Made by a program: the position numbers and the translations under genes. A stretch of DNA of 34,474 nucleotides, taken from assembly GCA_964420605.1 (NCBI GenBank), contig CAYQUC010000036.1, positions 1 to 34,474 of the forward strand, given 5' to 3'. Of the stretch, positions 25,294 to 33,868 are shown piece by piece. Below the pieces are notes generated by a model. That model made no database searches. It was not told the origin of the DNA and worked only from the letters and a program-made list of their open reading frames with translations. This stretch comes from CAYQUC01 sp964420605 (lineage in GTDB: Bacteria > Pseudomonadota > Gammaproteobacteria > UBA6429 > Thiohalophilaceae). The number at the start of each line of letters is the position of its first letter. Positions within the stretch are counted from its first letter, which is position 1.

Positions 25294-25321
25294 GCTGCGC
25301 ATTATAATTCTTATGCACAGC
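25294..25321. terminator. Hairpin between convergent mgtE and pmbA
   Basis: GCTGCGCAT (25294-25302) and ATGCACAGC (25313-25321) pair over nine positions around a ten-base loop. On the plus strand one pair is a C-A mismatch; on the minus strand the same position is a G-U wobble, and the stem is continuous. A-rich sequence follows on the plus side and T-rich stretches lie a little way off on both. It is a plausible bidirectional terminator. Confidence 0.45.
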
Positions 25322-25348
25322 AAAAATTAGCTAGTATCAAACTACAAG

Positions 25349-26719
25349 TTAATTACCCGCTATTTGCATTTGTTCAACTAATATTGAGCCACATTGAGTA
25401 TTACCTCTAATATCCACATCATTAGCAACATCGATTATTTGTGAAAACATATCACGTAGATTTCCTGCAACTGTAATCTCTTCTACTGGATATTGAATTT
25501 CACCATTTTCAACCCAAAAACCAGCCGCACCACGCGAATAGTCACCATTAACCATATTAATCCCTTGTCCCATTAGTTCGGTAATATAAAGTCCGTTATC
25601 CATCTTTTTTAATAATTGAGACAAATTAATTTCTTCCAAATTATTCTTAATTCGAATATTTCGTACACCACCCGCATTTGCTGTAGTTTGCATTCCTAAT
25701 TTTCGAGCTGAATAACTACTAAGAATGTAATTTTGCACAATTCCGTCAACAACCCAATCTCGTGACTGAGTAGCAACACCTTCACTGTCAAATGAAGCAC
25801 TACCTAAACCTTTAATTAAATGAGGCGACTCATAAATCGACAAAAATTCAGGAAATATTTTGGTATTAATGCTATTCAATAAGAATGTGGCATCACGGTA
25901 CATTAATGAACCATTAATACCACGTAGAAAATGCCCTATTAATCCACTAGCAACTTCTGCACTATAAATAACAGGTGATTGCATTGTCTCAATTTTTCGA
26001 CTGTCTAACCGAGCCAAAGTCCGCTCAGCGACATTACGTGCAATGACATCATTGCTTTCAAGGTCTTTAGCATCTCTGGCAACGCTATACCAATAATCAC
26101 GTTGCATCGTATTATTACTTTCGGCTATCAACGCACAATTAATGCTATGACGTGAACTAGGATAATGTCCCAAGAAGCCATGGCTGTTACCATAAATACG
26201 AAGCCCCGTATGACTACTAACAGAAGCACCTTCTGAATTGGTAATGCGTGAATCAAATTCTCGTGCTAAAGTCTCACATTCGCGCGCTATGTCAATTGCC
26301 GATTCTGCAGTAACATCCCATGGATGATATAACTCTAAATCAGGAAAATCAGTGGCCATCAAAGACGCTTCTGCTAATCCAGCATATTCATCTTCTGAAG
26401 TATATCGTGCAATATCACATGCCGCTTGGACCGTGTTTATGATTGCCTGTTCAGAATAATCCGTGGTACTGGCTGAGCCTTTACGTTTATTAAAATAGAC
26501 CGTAACACCAAGCCCCTTATCCCTATTATGCTCAATCGTTTCAACTTCCCCAAGCCGGACTGTCACCGATAAACCGGACTCGACATTGGCACCCGCTTCG
26601 GCTTGTGTCGCACCATTTTGCTTGGCTTGAGTTAAAATAAGATCAATTATTTGTTTTAATCGATCAACTTCAGGTAAATTATTTCCAGTGAATACAGTTT
26701 TAGCAAGTGAACTTGGCAT
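25349..26719 (-). CDS. pmbA: Metalloprotease subunit TldE/PmbA
   Basis: Partner of TldD in the heterodimeric TldD/TldE protease, known from E. coli for microcin B17 maturation and CcdA degradation. The 456 residues match the family throughout (AEAGANVESGLSVTVRLGEVE, LGVTVYFNKRKGSASTTDYS, C-terminal NGDYSRGAAGFWVENGE). As expected for TldE, the zinc motif of TldD is absent. It is divergent from darP and close to tldD, as I recall in other gammaproteobacteria. Confidence 0.96.
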   Translation of the reverse strand: MPSSLAKTVFTGNNLPEVDRLKQIIDLILTQAKQNGATQAEAGANVESGLSVTVRLGEVETIEHNRDKGLGVTVYFNKRKGSASTTDYSEQAIINTVQAACDIARYTSEDEYAGLAEASLMATDFPDLELYHPWDVTAESAIDIARECETLAREFDSRITNSEGASVSSHTGLRIYGNSHGFLGHYPSSRHSINCALIAESNNTMQRDYWYSVARDAKDLESNDVIARNVAERTLARLDSRKIETMQSPVIYSAEVASGLIGHFLRGINGSLMYRDATFLLNSINTKIFPEFLSIYESPHLIKGLGSASFDSEGVATQSRDWVVDGIVQNYILSSYSARKLGMQTTANAGGVRNIRIKNNLEEINLSQLLKKMDNGLYITELMGQGINMVNGDYSRGAAGFWVENGEIQYPVEEITVAGNLRDMFSQIIDVANDVDIRGNTQCGSILVEQMQIAGN

Positions 26720-26752
26720 AAAAGTCTCGTATAATTAATTATTAATGGTCTT

Positions 26753-26781
26753 ATTTTACGTCTGTATCTAATAAGATTCAA
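26753..26781 (-). promoter_or_regulatory. Sigma-70 type promoter for pmbA
   Basis: On the minus strand TTGAAT (26781-26776) and TAAAAT (26758-26753) are separated by exactly 17 bases. A transcript would begin near 26746 and give a leader of about 27 bases before the pmbA ATG. Confidence 0.5.
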
Positions 26782-26812
26782 ACATTCTGTTACTTAATGA
26801 AATTGCCTCAAA

Positions 26813-27337
26813 ATGGATGAAAATCAACTAGAAAAACCCAGTAAATCTCAACTCAAAAGAGATGCTGACAAACTACAAGAACTCGGAAATAGTTTAGTAA
26901 AACTGCCTGCCAGCGTATTACGAAATTTTTCGCTGCCTGACAACTTATCCGAAGCAATTGCACTTGCACAATCAATCAAAAAAAATGGTGCCTTAAAACG
27001 GCAATTACAATTTATTGGTAAATTAATGCGTCAACACGATACTGATAAAATTCAAACACTATACGACAATTATTTTTTAAAGCAAAATCAATCCAATAAA
27101 GAAATCCATATTTACGAACAATGGCGTGATAAATTTCTAAATAATGATAAATCTGTTTTTAATGATTTTATAACGTTATATCCGGATGTCGATCGCCAAC
27201 GATTACATCAACTACAACGTCAAGCCATTACAGAAGCGAAACAGCAAAAGACACCTAAAAGTGCTCGGTTATTATTTCAACTAATCAAAGACATTGTACT
27301 TAAAAACAAAACTGAGAATAATAAAACTGATTACTAG
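26813..27337 (+). CDS. darP: DarP/YjgA-family ribosome-associated protein
   Basis: DUF615 protein; in E. coli DarP (YjgA) associates with the 50S precursor and helps late ribosome assembly. The 174 residues are close to the usual length, highly charged, and carry family features: KPSKSQLKRDADKLQELG near the N-terminus, LPASVLRNF, KRQLQFIGKLMR and an IYEQWRDKFL block. No signal or membrane segment is present. Its stop codon is the first element of the 40-bp tandem array that follows. Confidence 0.92.
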   Translation: MDENQLEKPSKSQLKRDADKLQELGNSLVKLPASVLRNFSLPDNLSEAIALAQSIKKNGALKRQLQFIGKLMRQHDTDKIQTLYDNYFLKQNQSNKEIHIYEQWRDKFLNNDKSVFNDFITLYPDVDRQRLHQLQRQAITEAKQQKTPKSARLLFQLIKDIVLKNKTENNKTDY

Positions 27338-27339
27338 TC
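27324..27339 (+). terminator. Hairpin at the darP stop codon
   Basis: AAAACTGA (27324-27331) can pair with TCAGTTTT starting at 27339 around a seven-base loop that contains the TAG stop. The second arm ends in a T-run. This is the probable darP terminator, and a closely related hairpin recurs in every 40-bp unit downstream. Confidence 0.45.
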
Positions 27340-27567
27340 AGTTTTACTAATAAACATTTAAAGGTTAATAAAACTAGTCAGTTTTACTAATAAACATTTA
27401 AAGGTTAATAAAACTAGTCAGTTTTACNNNNNNNNNNNNNNNNNNNNNNNNNNNNNNNNNNNNNNNNNNNNNNNNNNNNNNNNNNNNNNNNNNNNNNNNN
27501 NNNNNNNNNNNNNNNNNNNNNNNNNNNTAATAAACATTTAAAGGTTAATAAAACTAGTCAGTTCTAC
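27333..27567. repeat. 40-bp direct tandem repeat array between darP and tldD
   Basis: The unit begins ACTAGTCAGTTTTACTAA and ends AAAGGTTAATAAA. Full copies start at 27333 and 27373, and a third starts at 27413 and is broken by the N run after 15 bases. The other 25 bases of a unit resume exactly at 27528, and a partial last copy starts at 27553. The first copy begins in the darP stop codon, and the last overlaps the tldD stop codon (27554-27556). Each unit junction holds a hairpin, TAAAACT-AGTC-AGTTTTA, suited to terminate transcription from both sides. True copy number is unknown because of the gap. Confidence 0.9.
27428..27527. other. Assembly gap of exactly 100 N
   Basis: The run of 100 undetermined bases is a typical fixed-length scaffold placeholder. 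Counting it as real sequence breaks the 40-bp phase, whereas deleting it restores a perfect unit (15 plus 25 bases). The gap therefore reflects failure to resolve the array rather than a measured 100-bp interval. Confidence 0.95.
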
Positions 27568-28999
27568 TTCCGCCGACAGTTAATTTATCAATTTTTAAGG
27601 TTGGTTGGCCAACACCAACAGCAACACTTTGGCCTTCTTTACCGCAAACACCAACGCCACTATCAAGTTCAAGATTATTACCCACCATTGATACGTGGTT
27701 TAATACTTCAGGTCCATTGCCAATTAATGTTGCGCCTTTTACCGGAGATTTAATTTTACCATTCTCAATTAAATACGCCTCATTTGCTGAAAACACAAAC
27801 TTGCCCGAGGTTATGTCAACCTGCCCTCCACCAAAATTCACTGCATACAAACCTTTTTCTACTGATGCAATAATTTCAGCCGGATCTTGTTGTCCTGCTA
27901 ACATAAAAGTATTTGTCATACGAGGCATAGGTAAATAAGCATAAGACTCTCGGCGACCATTACCTGTAGATACGGTTTTCATTAACGTTGCATTTAATTT
28001 ATCGTGCATGTAACCTTTTAAAATTCCGTTTTCAATTAAAACCGTATTTTGGCTCGAGGTACCTTCATCATCAATATTCAGTGAACCGCGTTTTCCTGCA
28101 ATCGAGCCATCATCAACAATTGTGCATAACTCGGATGCAACCTTTTGTCCTATCATTCCAGAAAATGCTGAACTGCCTTTTCGATTAAAATCAGCTTCTA
28201 ATCCATGTCCAATGGCTTCATGTAACAATACACCAGGCCAACCAGGACCTAATACCACTACCATCTCTCCTGCGGGTGCATCAATGGCTTCTAGATTAAC
28301 AAGTGCTTGACGTACAGCTTCTTTGCCATAACCTAAAGCACGTTCATCAGTGAAATAACTGTAATCCACTCGACCACCACCGCCAGAACTACCTTGTTCA
28401 CGACGACCCTTGGATTCAACAATGACGCTCACACTCAATCGTACCAAGGGTCGAATATCCGCATTAAAAGTCCCGTCAGAAGCTGCAACTAAAACGACTT
28501 CATGAACACCTGATAAACTAACTGAAACTTGAGTTATTCTTGGATCAATTTTTCGTACATCACTATCTAATTTTTTCAGTAAATCAATTTTTTCGTTAGA
28601 ATGTAACGATTGCAATGGATTATCTGGAATATAAAGATTATTCAAACTTTGTGATTTCCAGGATTGTATTGTTCCTTGCTGACCTTTAGAAGAAATAGCT
28701 TTTGCTGCATTTGCTGCATGTGTTAATGCTGGTAGTACAATCTCATCTGAATAAGCAAACCCAGTTTTCTCACCGCTAATAGCTCTTATGCCGACACCTT
28801 GGTCGATGTTAAAACTACCTTCTTTGATAATACCATCATCTAAAATCCAAGACTCATGTTGAGATGCCTGGCAATAAATATCAGCACTATCAATTGAGTT
28901 TTGCATTATTAAATCTAATGTTGATTGCAAATCATTTTGAGTTAAACCGGTCGGTTCAAGTAATAATTGGCTTACTTGTTCTACTGAATTTGATACCAT
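27554..28999 (-). CDS. tldD: Metalloprotease TldD
   Basis: Catalytic zinc subunit of the TldD/TldE protease. The 481 residues equal the E. coli length. The zinc motif HEAIGH gives H260, E261 and H265, and C452 (GVCGKEGQ) sits 192 residues after H260, the same spacing as the third ligand in E. coli TldD. The start follows the nitrilase-family stop by one base, so the two genes are co-transcribed. The stop codon lies inside the last copy of the 40-bp array. Confidence 0.97.
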   Translation of the reverse strand: MVSNSVEQVSQLLLEPTGLTQNDLQSTLDLIMQNSIDSADIYCQASQHESWILDDGIIKEGSFNIDQGVGIRAISGEKTGFAYSDEIVLPALTHAANAAKAISSKGQQGTIQSWKSQSLNNLYIPDNPLQSLHSNEKIDLLKKLDSDVRKIDPRITQVSVSLSGVHEVVLVAASDGTFNADIRPLVRLSVSVIVESKGRREQGSSGGGGRVDYSYFTDERALGYGKEAVRQALVNLEAIDAPAGEMVVVLGPGWPGVLLHEAIGHGLEADFNRKGSSAFSGMIGQKVASELCTIVDDGSIAGKRGSLNIDDEGTSSQNTVLIENGILKGYMHDKLNATLMKTVSTGNGRRESYAYLPMPRMTNTFMLAGQQDPAEIIASVEKGLYAVNFGGGQVDITSGKFVFSANEAYLIENGKIKSPVKGATLIGNGPEVLNHVSMVGNNLELDSGVGVCGKEGQSVAVGVGQPTLKIDKLTVGGSRTD

Positions 29000-29000
29000 A

Positions 29001-29816
29001 TTAAACCTTTAATTTTCTATGTTGTAATGCAGGAAAAACTTTACGTAAACTTTTAATCTTATTCTGATCTATTTCAGATATAACAAATCCTGAGCCACTA
29101 GATAGTTCATCCAAAATTGCCCCCCATGGGTCAACAATCATACTGTGACCATAGGTTTCACGACCATTAACATGGTAGCCACCTTGAGCAGATGCTGCAA
29201 CATAGCATAAATTCTCAATCGCTCTGGATTTTAATAGTGGCTCCCAGTGTGCTTTACCTGTTAGCGAAGTAAATGCAGCAGGAATAACAAAAATTTCTGC
29301 TCCTTGTTCGCTCATAATACGAAATAATTCTGGAAATCGGAGATCATAACAGATAGCAATCCCGATTCGTCCAATTGGTGATTCAAAAACACAAACCTCA
29401 GAACCCGCTTCTATCGTCTCGGATTCTCGATAAGTATCTTTACTATCTGGAACATTGACATCAAATAAATGAATTTTATCATATCGAGCAACTATCTTTC
29501 CTTGCGCATTATAAACAAGACAAGTAGCTCGAATTAAGTTTTCATCTTCAGTTAATAGTGGAATTGTTCCCGCAATTATCCAAATATTAAAATCGATAGC
29601 CAACTGCGCTAAAAAATCTTGTATTTGTCCTGCACCATATACTTCACGTATTGATACTTTATCTTGTTCTGTCATCCCCATTATAGCGAAATTCTCGGGC
29701 AAAATTACAATTTCAGCCCCTGCTCTCGCACTAGCTTGTACTAACCGCCTAACTTCAATTAAATTTGAAGAAACAGTCGATCCTGATGCCATTTGTATGG
29801 CTGCCAATTTAGTCAT
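29001..29816 (-). CDS. Nitrilase-superfamily amidohydrolase (Nit1/YbeM-like)
   Basis: Carbon-nitrogen hydrolase of 271 residues with the catalytic triad E41 (LPENFA), K114 (YDKIHLFD) and C156 (ICYDLRFPE). The closest described group, judged from these motifs and the TYRESE segment, is the deaminated-glutathione amidase branch (Nit1/YbeM), which repairs a transaminase by-product of glutathione. Substrate cannot be fixed from sequence. It sits between yhdP and tldD, as in Pseudomonas-like genomes but not in E. coli, and is coupled to tldD. Confidence 0.88.
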   Translation of the reverse strand: MTKLAAIQMASGSTVSSNLIEVRRLVQASARAGAEIVILPENFAIMGMTEQDKVSIREVYGAGQIQDFLAQLAIDFNIWIIAGTIPLLTEDENLIRATCLVYNAQGKIVARYDKIHLFDVNVPDSKDTYRESETIEAGSEVCVFESPIGRIGIAICYDLRFPELFRIMSEQGAEIFVIPAAFTSLTGKAHWEPLLKSRAIENLCYVAASAQGGYHVNGRETYGHSMIVDPWGAILDELSSGSGFVISEIDQNKIKSLRKVFPALQHRKLKV

Positions 29817-29986
29817 GATAACTCTATGTATTTATTGTTTAATAACATTAATAACCGAACCCACTTTTTTACTTGTATTCCCTAAATTCTTATGTATTTT
29901 GTAGCAGCAAATGCAGATAGCTCCTGTATAGAGGCATTATCCATGAATAAATATCAAATAGTATCAGATGCCAGCACATTTAACGT

Positions 29987-30018
29987 AAAAAAAAGAATTA
30001 AGTAAAATAGTCTAATTC
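29987..30018 (-). terminator. Intrinsic terminator after yhdP
   Basis: On the minus strand GAATTA (30018-30013), a 12-base loop and TAATTC (30000-29995) are followed directly by eight T. It lies just after the yhdP stop and separates rng-yhdP from the nitrilase-tldD unit. The stem is only six bp and AT-rich, but the U-tract is perfect. Confidence 0.6.
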
Positions 30019-30025
30019 AGAAGAT

Positions 30026-33000
30026 CTAGCTGTCATCAAAATTATCATCCTCATTATCGAAGTCTTCATCAGAATCGTCGACAACGATCGGTTTTGTGAT
30101 ATTCGTAATCACTGGTTTTTCCCAGCTTCCAGTGACATGATACGTCCGCATCTCAACTTTATTCAAATCGATTATGCCACCGAGTATTTTAGTAACGATT
30201 AAGGTCGGTAATCCTCCGAGTAATCCACCAAGTACCGCTGTCGTATCCGTAATATTAGGGATCACCCTAATTTTTTGATCAAATTCACGCTTAACCAAGT
30301 CACTCTTACCATAGATGTGTATTTCAGCAGGACTGCTAGTCATTAAAATATCTTCCGCTGACATAACACCTTTAACAATTCGAATATCTCCTTGAACTGA
30401 ATCAAAACTTAAACCAGAACTAAAAATATCGCTAAAATCACCAAATAATCTCCTCGGTAAATTACTGAGACTCAAAAGACCCAATAAACGTCCCGCTTTA
30501 GGATCAATGTCCAGTATTTCACCATCAAATGCATTCACTCGTATTTCAGCAAACAATTTATCCAGTGAAAATTTAAACGGACTATCATGCCACCAAATCG
30601 TCATATCTGAGTCACTAGTACCTTTATTAATTACGGATTGAAAACCTAAAGATGACAAGGTAGCACCCAGATTTGATGAAATAAATTTAACATTAGTAAA
30701 TTTAGTTAATGATCGATTTTTTTGCTTGTTAGGAAAAATATGCCAAAGTCCAGTGCTAGTAACATCAAAATTTTCAGAATAAAGATTAAGTTTTTTAATA
30801 TTAAGCCCATTCTTAGAGTGCTCAAAATTAAAGTGTAACGAACCAACTTTTACTTTATCGTAAAATATGTTTCTAATTTCACCACTAAATTCAGGTAATG
30901 TTCTTGGATCCAGACTTGAAAATTCAATCTCATCATCTGTGATCTGAACAGCCTTACCACTATCAGAAGCTAAATCTTTTTTTGCTCCCTTTATATAAAG
31001 AGAATCCACATCAAAGATTATTTTGGTATCAGCAGAAATAAAATTGTTACTGTCTTTAAACTTACTATATTCAAGCTCATTGATAAAATTAGTCCATAAA
31101 TTATAATCAATATCATGAATATTACCTTGGATTGATATTGTTTTATCTTGTAATTTAATTTTTTTAGTCGTGTCAAAACTAACATTAGCACTAGCTAAAG
31201 AATACTGTCCATTTTCAATATTAATAATACTAGAGATTGATAACTTATCTCCTATCGAAAAATTGATATTATTTTGATTGTCTGATATAAATTTACTTTC
31301 AATACTAAGGGCTAACTTTTCTTTTTTAAGCTTTTTCAGCGGCTCAGGTAAGTTTAAATTGATACCTTTTAAATCTGTTGTAATAACAATTGATGCTGGA
31401 ATATCTTGATTATTGACAGTATATCCAAAATTAAAAATTCCTTGCCAATTAGAAACACCCGTACTTTTTTTCATCCAAGGTATATTAATTTGTTTTTGAA
31501 TTGTGTCAGAATGAAATTTACCCTGAACTAAAATATGTTGACTAAATGCATTATTTTTCGATTGAGAATATATACGAATTGATGCAGGCTCATTAAATAT
31601 TAATGAATTGATATTGTTCGCTTTAAAGCCTTTCTCATCAAAATTTATCTTACCACTAATATTTTTAATATTTAATATATTATTGTAGAGTGAAATACCA
31701 CTATTTGAGGTTACAATCGTTCCATTGTAATATGTAGATTGTATTTCTTCCATTTCGTCTGACAAAGGTATACTCACAAAAATATTCATTTCACTATCAC
31801 CAGTGAACTTAAATTCATCAATAATTGCTTTATTTTTACCAGCTATTGGGCTATTAGCTAAATATTTAAAAAGATCATTTGTTGAAGTATCAATATTTCC
31901 TTTTATAACTAATTCAGGCTCTATAAAATTTTTAATGTATATTGAAGCATCTTTAACATTACTATTTAACATCTTTGCTTTAGAAATATTAATATCAAAG
32001 CCTGAACCTGTAAAACTAATATCTGCATCAGCGTTATAGATTTTTGGCCACCCATCTAAAAATTGCAGCACGAAATCATTACTTTCTAAACTTACTTCAA
32101 ATTTACCATTGTGCTTTAAATATGGAAATTCATTTAAACGACCTTGTAAGACAACACCACCTTGCTTTACAAAACCCGATTTCAAACTAGAATCAAGCCA
32201 ATCAATTAAACCTTCATCCATAATGGCTACCGGGTAATATTTCCCAGCATTTGCTATATTTCCATTTTCAAATGTTATTTGTAAATCAATTAATGGTGAG
32301 TCATCCGTAGTTGGAAAAATAAGTTGCACATTGGAATTAAGCTTAATATCGCTATTACTAATATCAATATTATCGCCAGTTATATACCATTCATCTGCAG
32401 CCTTACTCCAATTTAATCGACCTGCTATATTTTCAAAATCAATTTTATCTCTAAATAACTGAGAAAAATGTATTGATGAATTTTGACTATCAATAACCAT
32501 GCTACCATGAGTATTTGTGGTATATACCGCACCCGTGAGATTTTTTACACCCGGAATATAAGCATCAGCATTAGTTGTTATATTTAAAAAATTAGTTTGG
32601 AATAAAAAATCATCGGAAAATATAGTAGCTACATTAAACCGAACATGCGTGTCAAACATTTGTCCACGCGGAGCTATAGTTTCAAGTTGTTTAATACTTT
32701 CTTGGGGTATTATTTTAATTTTTTGAACAAATTCACTGGCATCATCAAAATTGAGCTTATCGATGTAAATGTCAATAACGGAATCAGATTGAATATTATG
32801 ATGACTTTCAACCAATACACGCGATAATGGCCAAACTTTATTGTTTACTTCATAATGAAATCTATCGATATTTAAAGCCCAGCCGTCAGTTAGATTATCC
32901 CAACGCCATACAGCTCCCATTTTATCAATATTAATCTCTCGATTAAGCTCGGAGCTATTAAATTTTAATTGTCGAACATTTGTAGCACCTGAAATTTCTT

Positions 33001-33844
33001 TTAATTGTCCTAGCTTAAAATCAGCCCACACTTCAAAGTTATAAATACCACTAGCCGGTTTCAACGGTATAATATTAGTAGGTATACCAAACTCTGATAT
33101 ATTAACCTCCTCGCCTTTCACATAAGCTGCGCCTTCCCAACTTGCCGGATTTAAAATATCTCCAGTCATATCCAATTCAATTTTAAAGCGCTTAGCAATT
33201 TTACTTTGTAATTGCCAATCACCAGAAAGCGTGTGTCGATCGTCGCTATTATTAAATTGTAAATTAATGTTAGAAAATTTTAATACTTTATTAGTCTTTG
33301 AGTTAAGCCAATGAATCGTACTATTTTCTAATTTTAGTTTATCTTGTTGAAACAACCAGTTTGATAATTCATTAGATTCGTCTGAGCTAATATTTTTTGT
33401 TGGATCAAATTCAGCAACATCTATACCCTGAACTTTAAAAGTATTATTTTCATTTTGTGTAACAACTAAATTTATACCTCTAATCACAAAACTTTTAGGT
33501 GTAAATTCTAGTTTTTTTATTGAATTAAAAAGAGCTAAACCAACCCGCGCTTCTTTAAACCGTACCATAACTTTATCAGTTGTTCTTTCTAGCAAACTGA
33601 CATTCTTGAATATAAACGTTGGTGTAAAACCTATAATTTTTGCATCAAAGGTTTCTATTTTGAGTGGTTGTTGTAAATACTGACTCGCTATTGTTTCCAG
33701 ATTATTACGAAGACCGCCGACATTTGATATCAAGGAGCGAGCTAGAGTCATTGAAATTGCAGCTAACACTAATATTGTTACGATGAAATACCATAATAAT
33801 CGTCGACATCGTAGTATAAAACTTAACTTAGCTCGTTTTTTCAT
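30026..33844 (-). CDS. yhdP: YhdP-family AsmA-like envelope protein
   Basis: Very large inner-membrane-anchored periplasmic protein of the AsmA/TamB-like bridge family; YhdP in E. coli supports phospholipid transport to the outer membrane together with TamB and YdbH. The 1272 residues match the E. coli length. One N-terminal transmembrane helix (about 17-36) precedes a long beta-rich region; the C-terminal block GRLLGLLSLSNLPRRLFGDFSDIFSSGLSFD is diagnostic. The extreme C-terminus is a run of acidic residues (DDSDEDFDNEDDNFDDS). It follows rng, and a terminator closes the unit. Confidence 0.93.
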   Translation of the reverse strand: MKKRAKLSFILRCRRLLWYFIVTILVLAAISMTLARSLISNVGGLRNNLETIASQYLQQPLKIETFDAKIIGFTPTFIFKNVSLLERTTDKVMVRFKEARVGLALFNSIKKLEFTPKSFVIRGINLVVTQNENNTFKVQGIDVAEFDPTKNISSDESNELSNWLFQQDKLKLENSTIHWLNSKTNKVLKFSNINLQFNNSDDRHTLSGDWQLQSKIAKRFKIELDMTGDILNPASWEGAAYVKGEEVNISEFGIPTNIIPLKPASGIYNFEVWADFKLGQLKEISGATNVRQLKFNSSELNREINIDKMGAVWRWDNLTDGWALNIDRFHYEVNNKVWPLSRVLVESHHNIQSDSVIDIYIDKLNFDDASEFVQKIKIIPQESIKQLETIAPRGQMFDTHVRFNVATIFSDDFLFQTNFLNITTNADAYIPGVKNLTGAVYTTNTHGSMVIDSQNSSIHFSQLFRDKIDFENIAGRLNWSKAADEWYITGDNIDISNSDIKLNSNVQLIFPTTDDSPLIDLQITFENGNIANAGKYYPVAIMDEGLIDWLDSSLKSGFVKQGGVVLQGRLNEFPYLKHNGKFEVSLESNDFVLQFLDGWPKIYNADADISFTGSGFDINISKAKMLNSNVKDASIYIKNFIEPELVIKGNIDTSTNDLFKYLANSPIAGKNKAIIDEFKFTGDSEMNIFVSIPLSDEMEEIQSTYYNGTIVTSNSGISLYNNILNIKNISGKINFDEKGFKANNINSLIFNEPASIRIYSQSKNNAFSQHILVQGKFHSDTIQKQINIPWMKKSTGVSNWQGIFNFGYTVNNQDIPASIVITTDLKGINLNLPEPLKKLKKEKLALSIESKFISDNQNNINFSIGDKLSISSIINIENGQYSLASANVSFDTTKKIKLQDKTISIQGNIHDIDYNLWTNFINELEYSKFKDSNNFISADTKIIFDVDSLYIKGAKKDLASDSGKAVQITDDEIEFSSLDPRTLPEFSGEIRNIFYDKVKVGSLHFNFEHSKNGLNIKKLNLYSENFDVTSTGLWHIFPNKQKNRSLTKFTNVKFISSNLGATLSSLGFQSVINKGTSDSDMTIWWHDSPFKFSLDKLFAEIRVNAFDGEILDIDPKAGRLLGLLSLSNLPRRLFGDFSDIFSSGLSFDSVQGDIRIVKGVMSAEDILMTSSPAEIHIYGKSDLVKREFDQKIRVIPNITDTTAVLGGLLGGLPTLIVTKILGGIIDLNKVEMRTYHVTGSWEKPVITNITKPIVVDDSDEDFDNEDDNFDDS

Positions 33845-33868
33845 ATTGAACAGAAATATTTCAAATAC

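Noticed and set aside
24707..25318. 203-residue open frame antisense to the mgtE membrane domain
   Set aside because: It has a low-complexity Ile/Ala/Pro/Thr composition typical of the reverse strand of a membrane protein gene, and the plus-strand MgtE is unambiguous.
27333..27567. Possible CRISPR array
   Set aside because: The 40-bp units are directly abutting and identical, with no unique spacers between them, and no cas gene is nearby.
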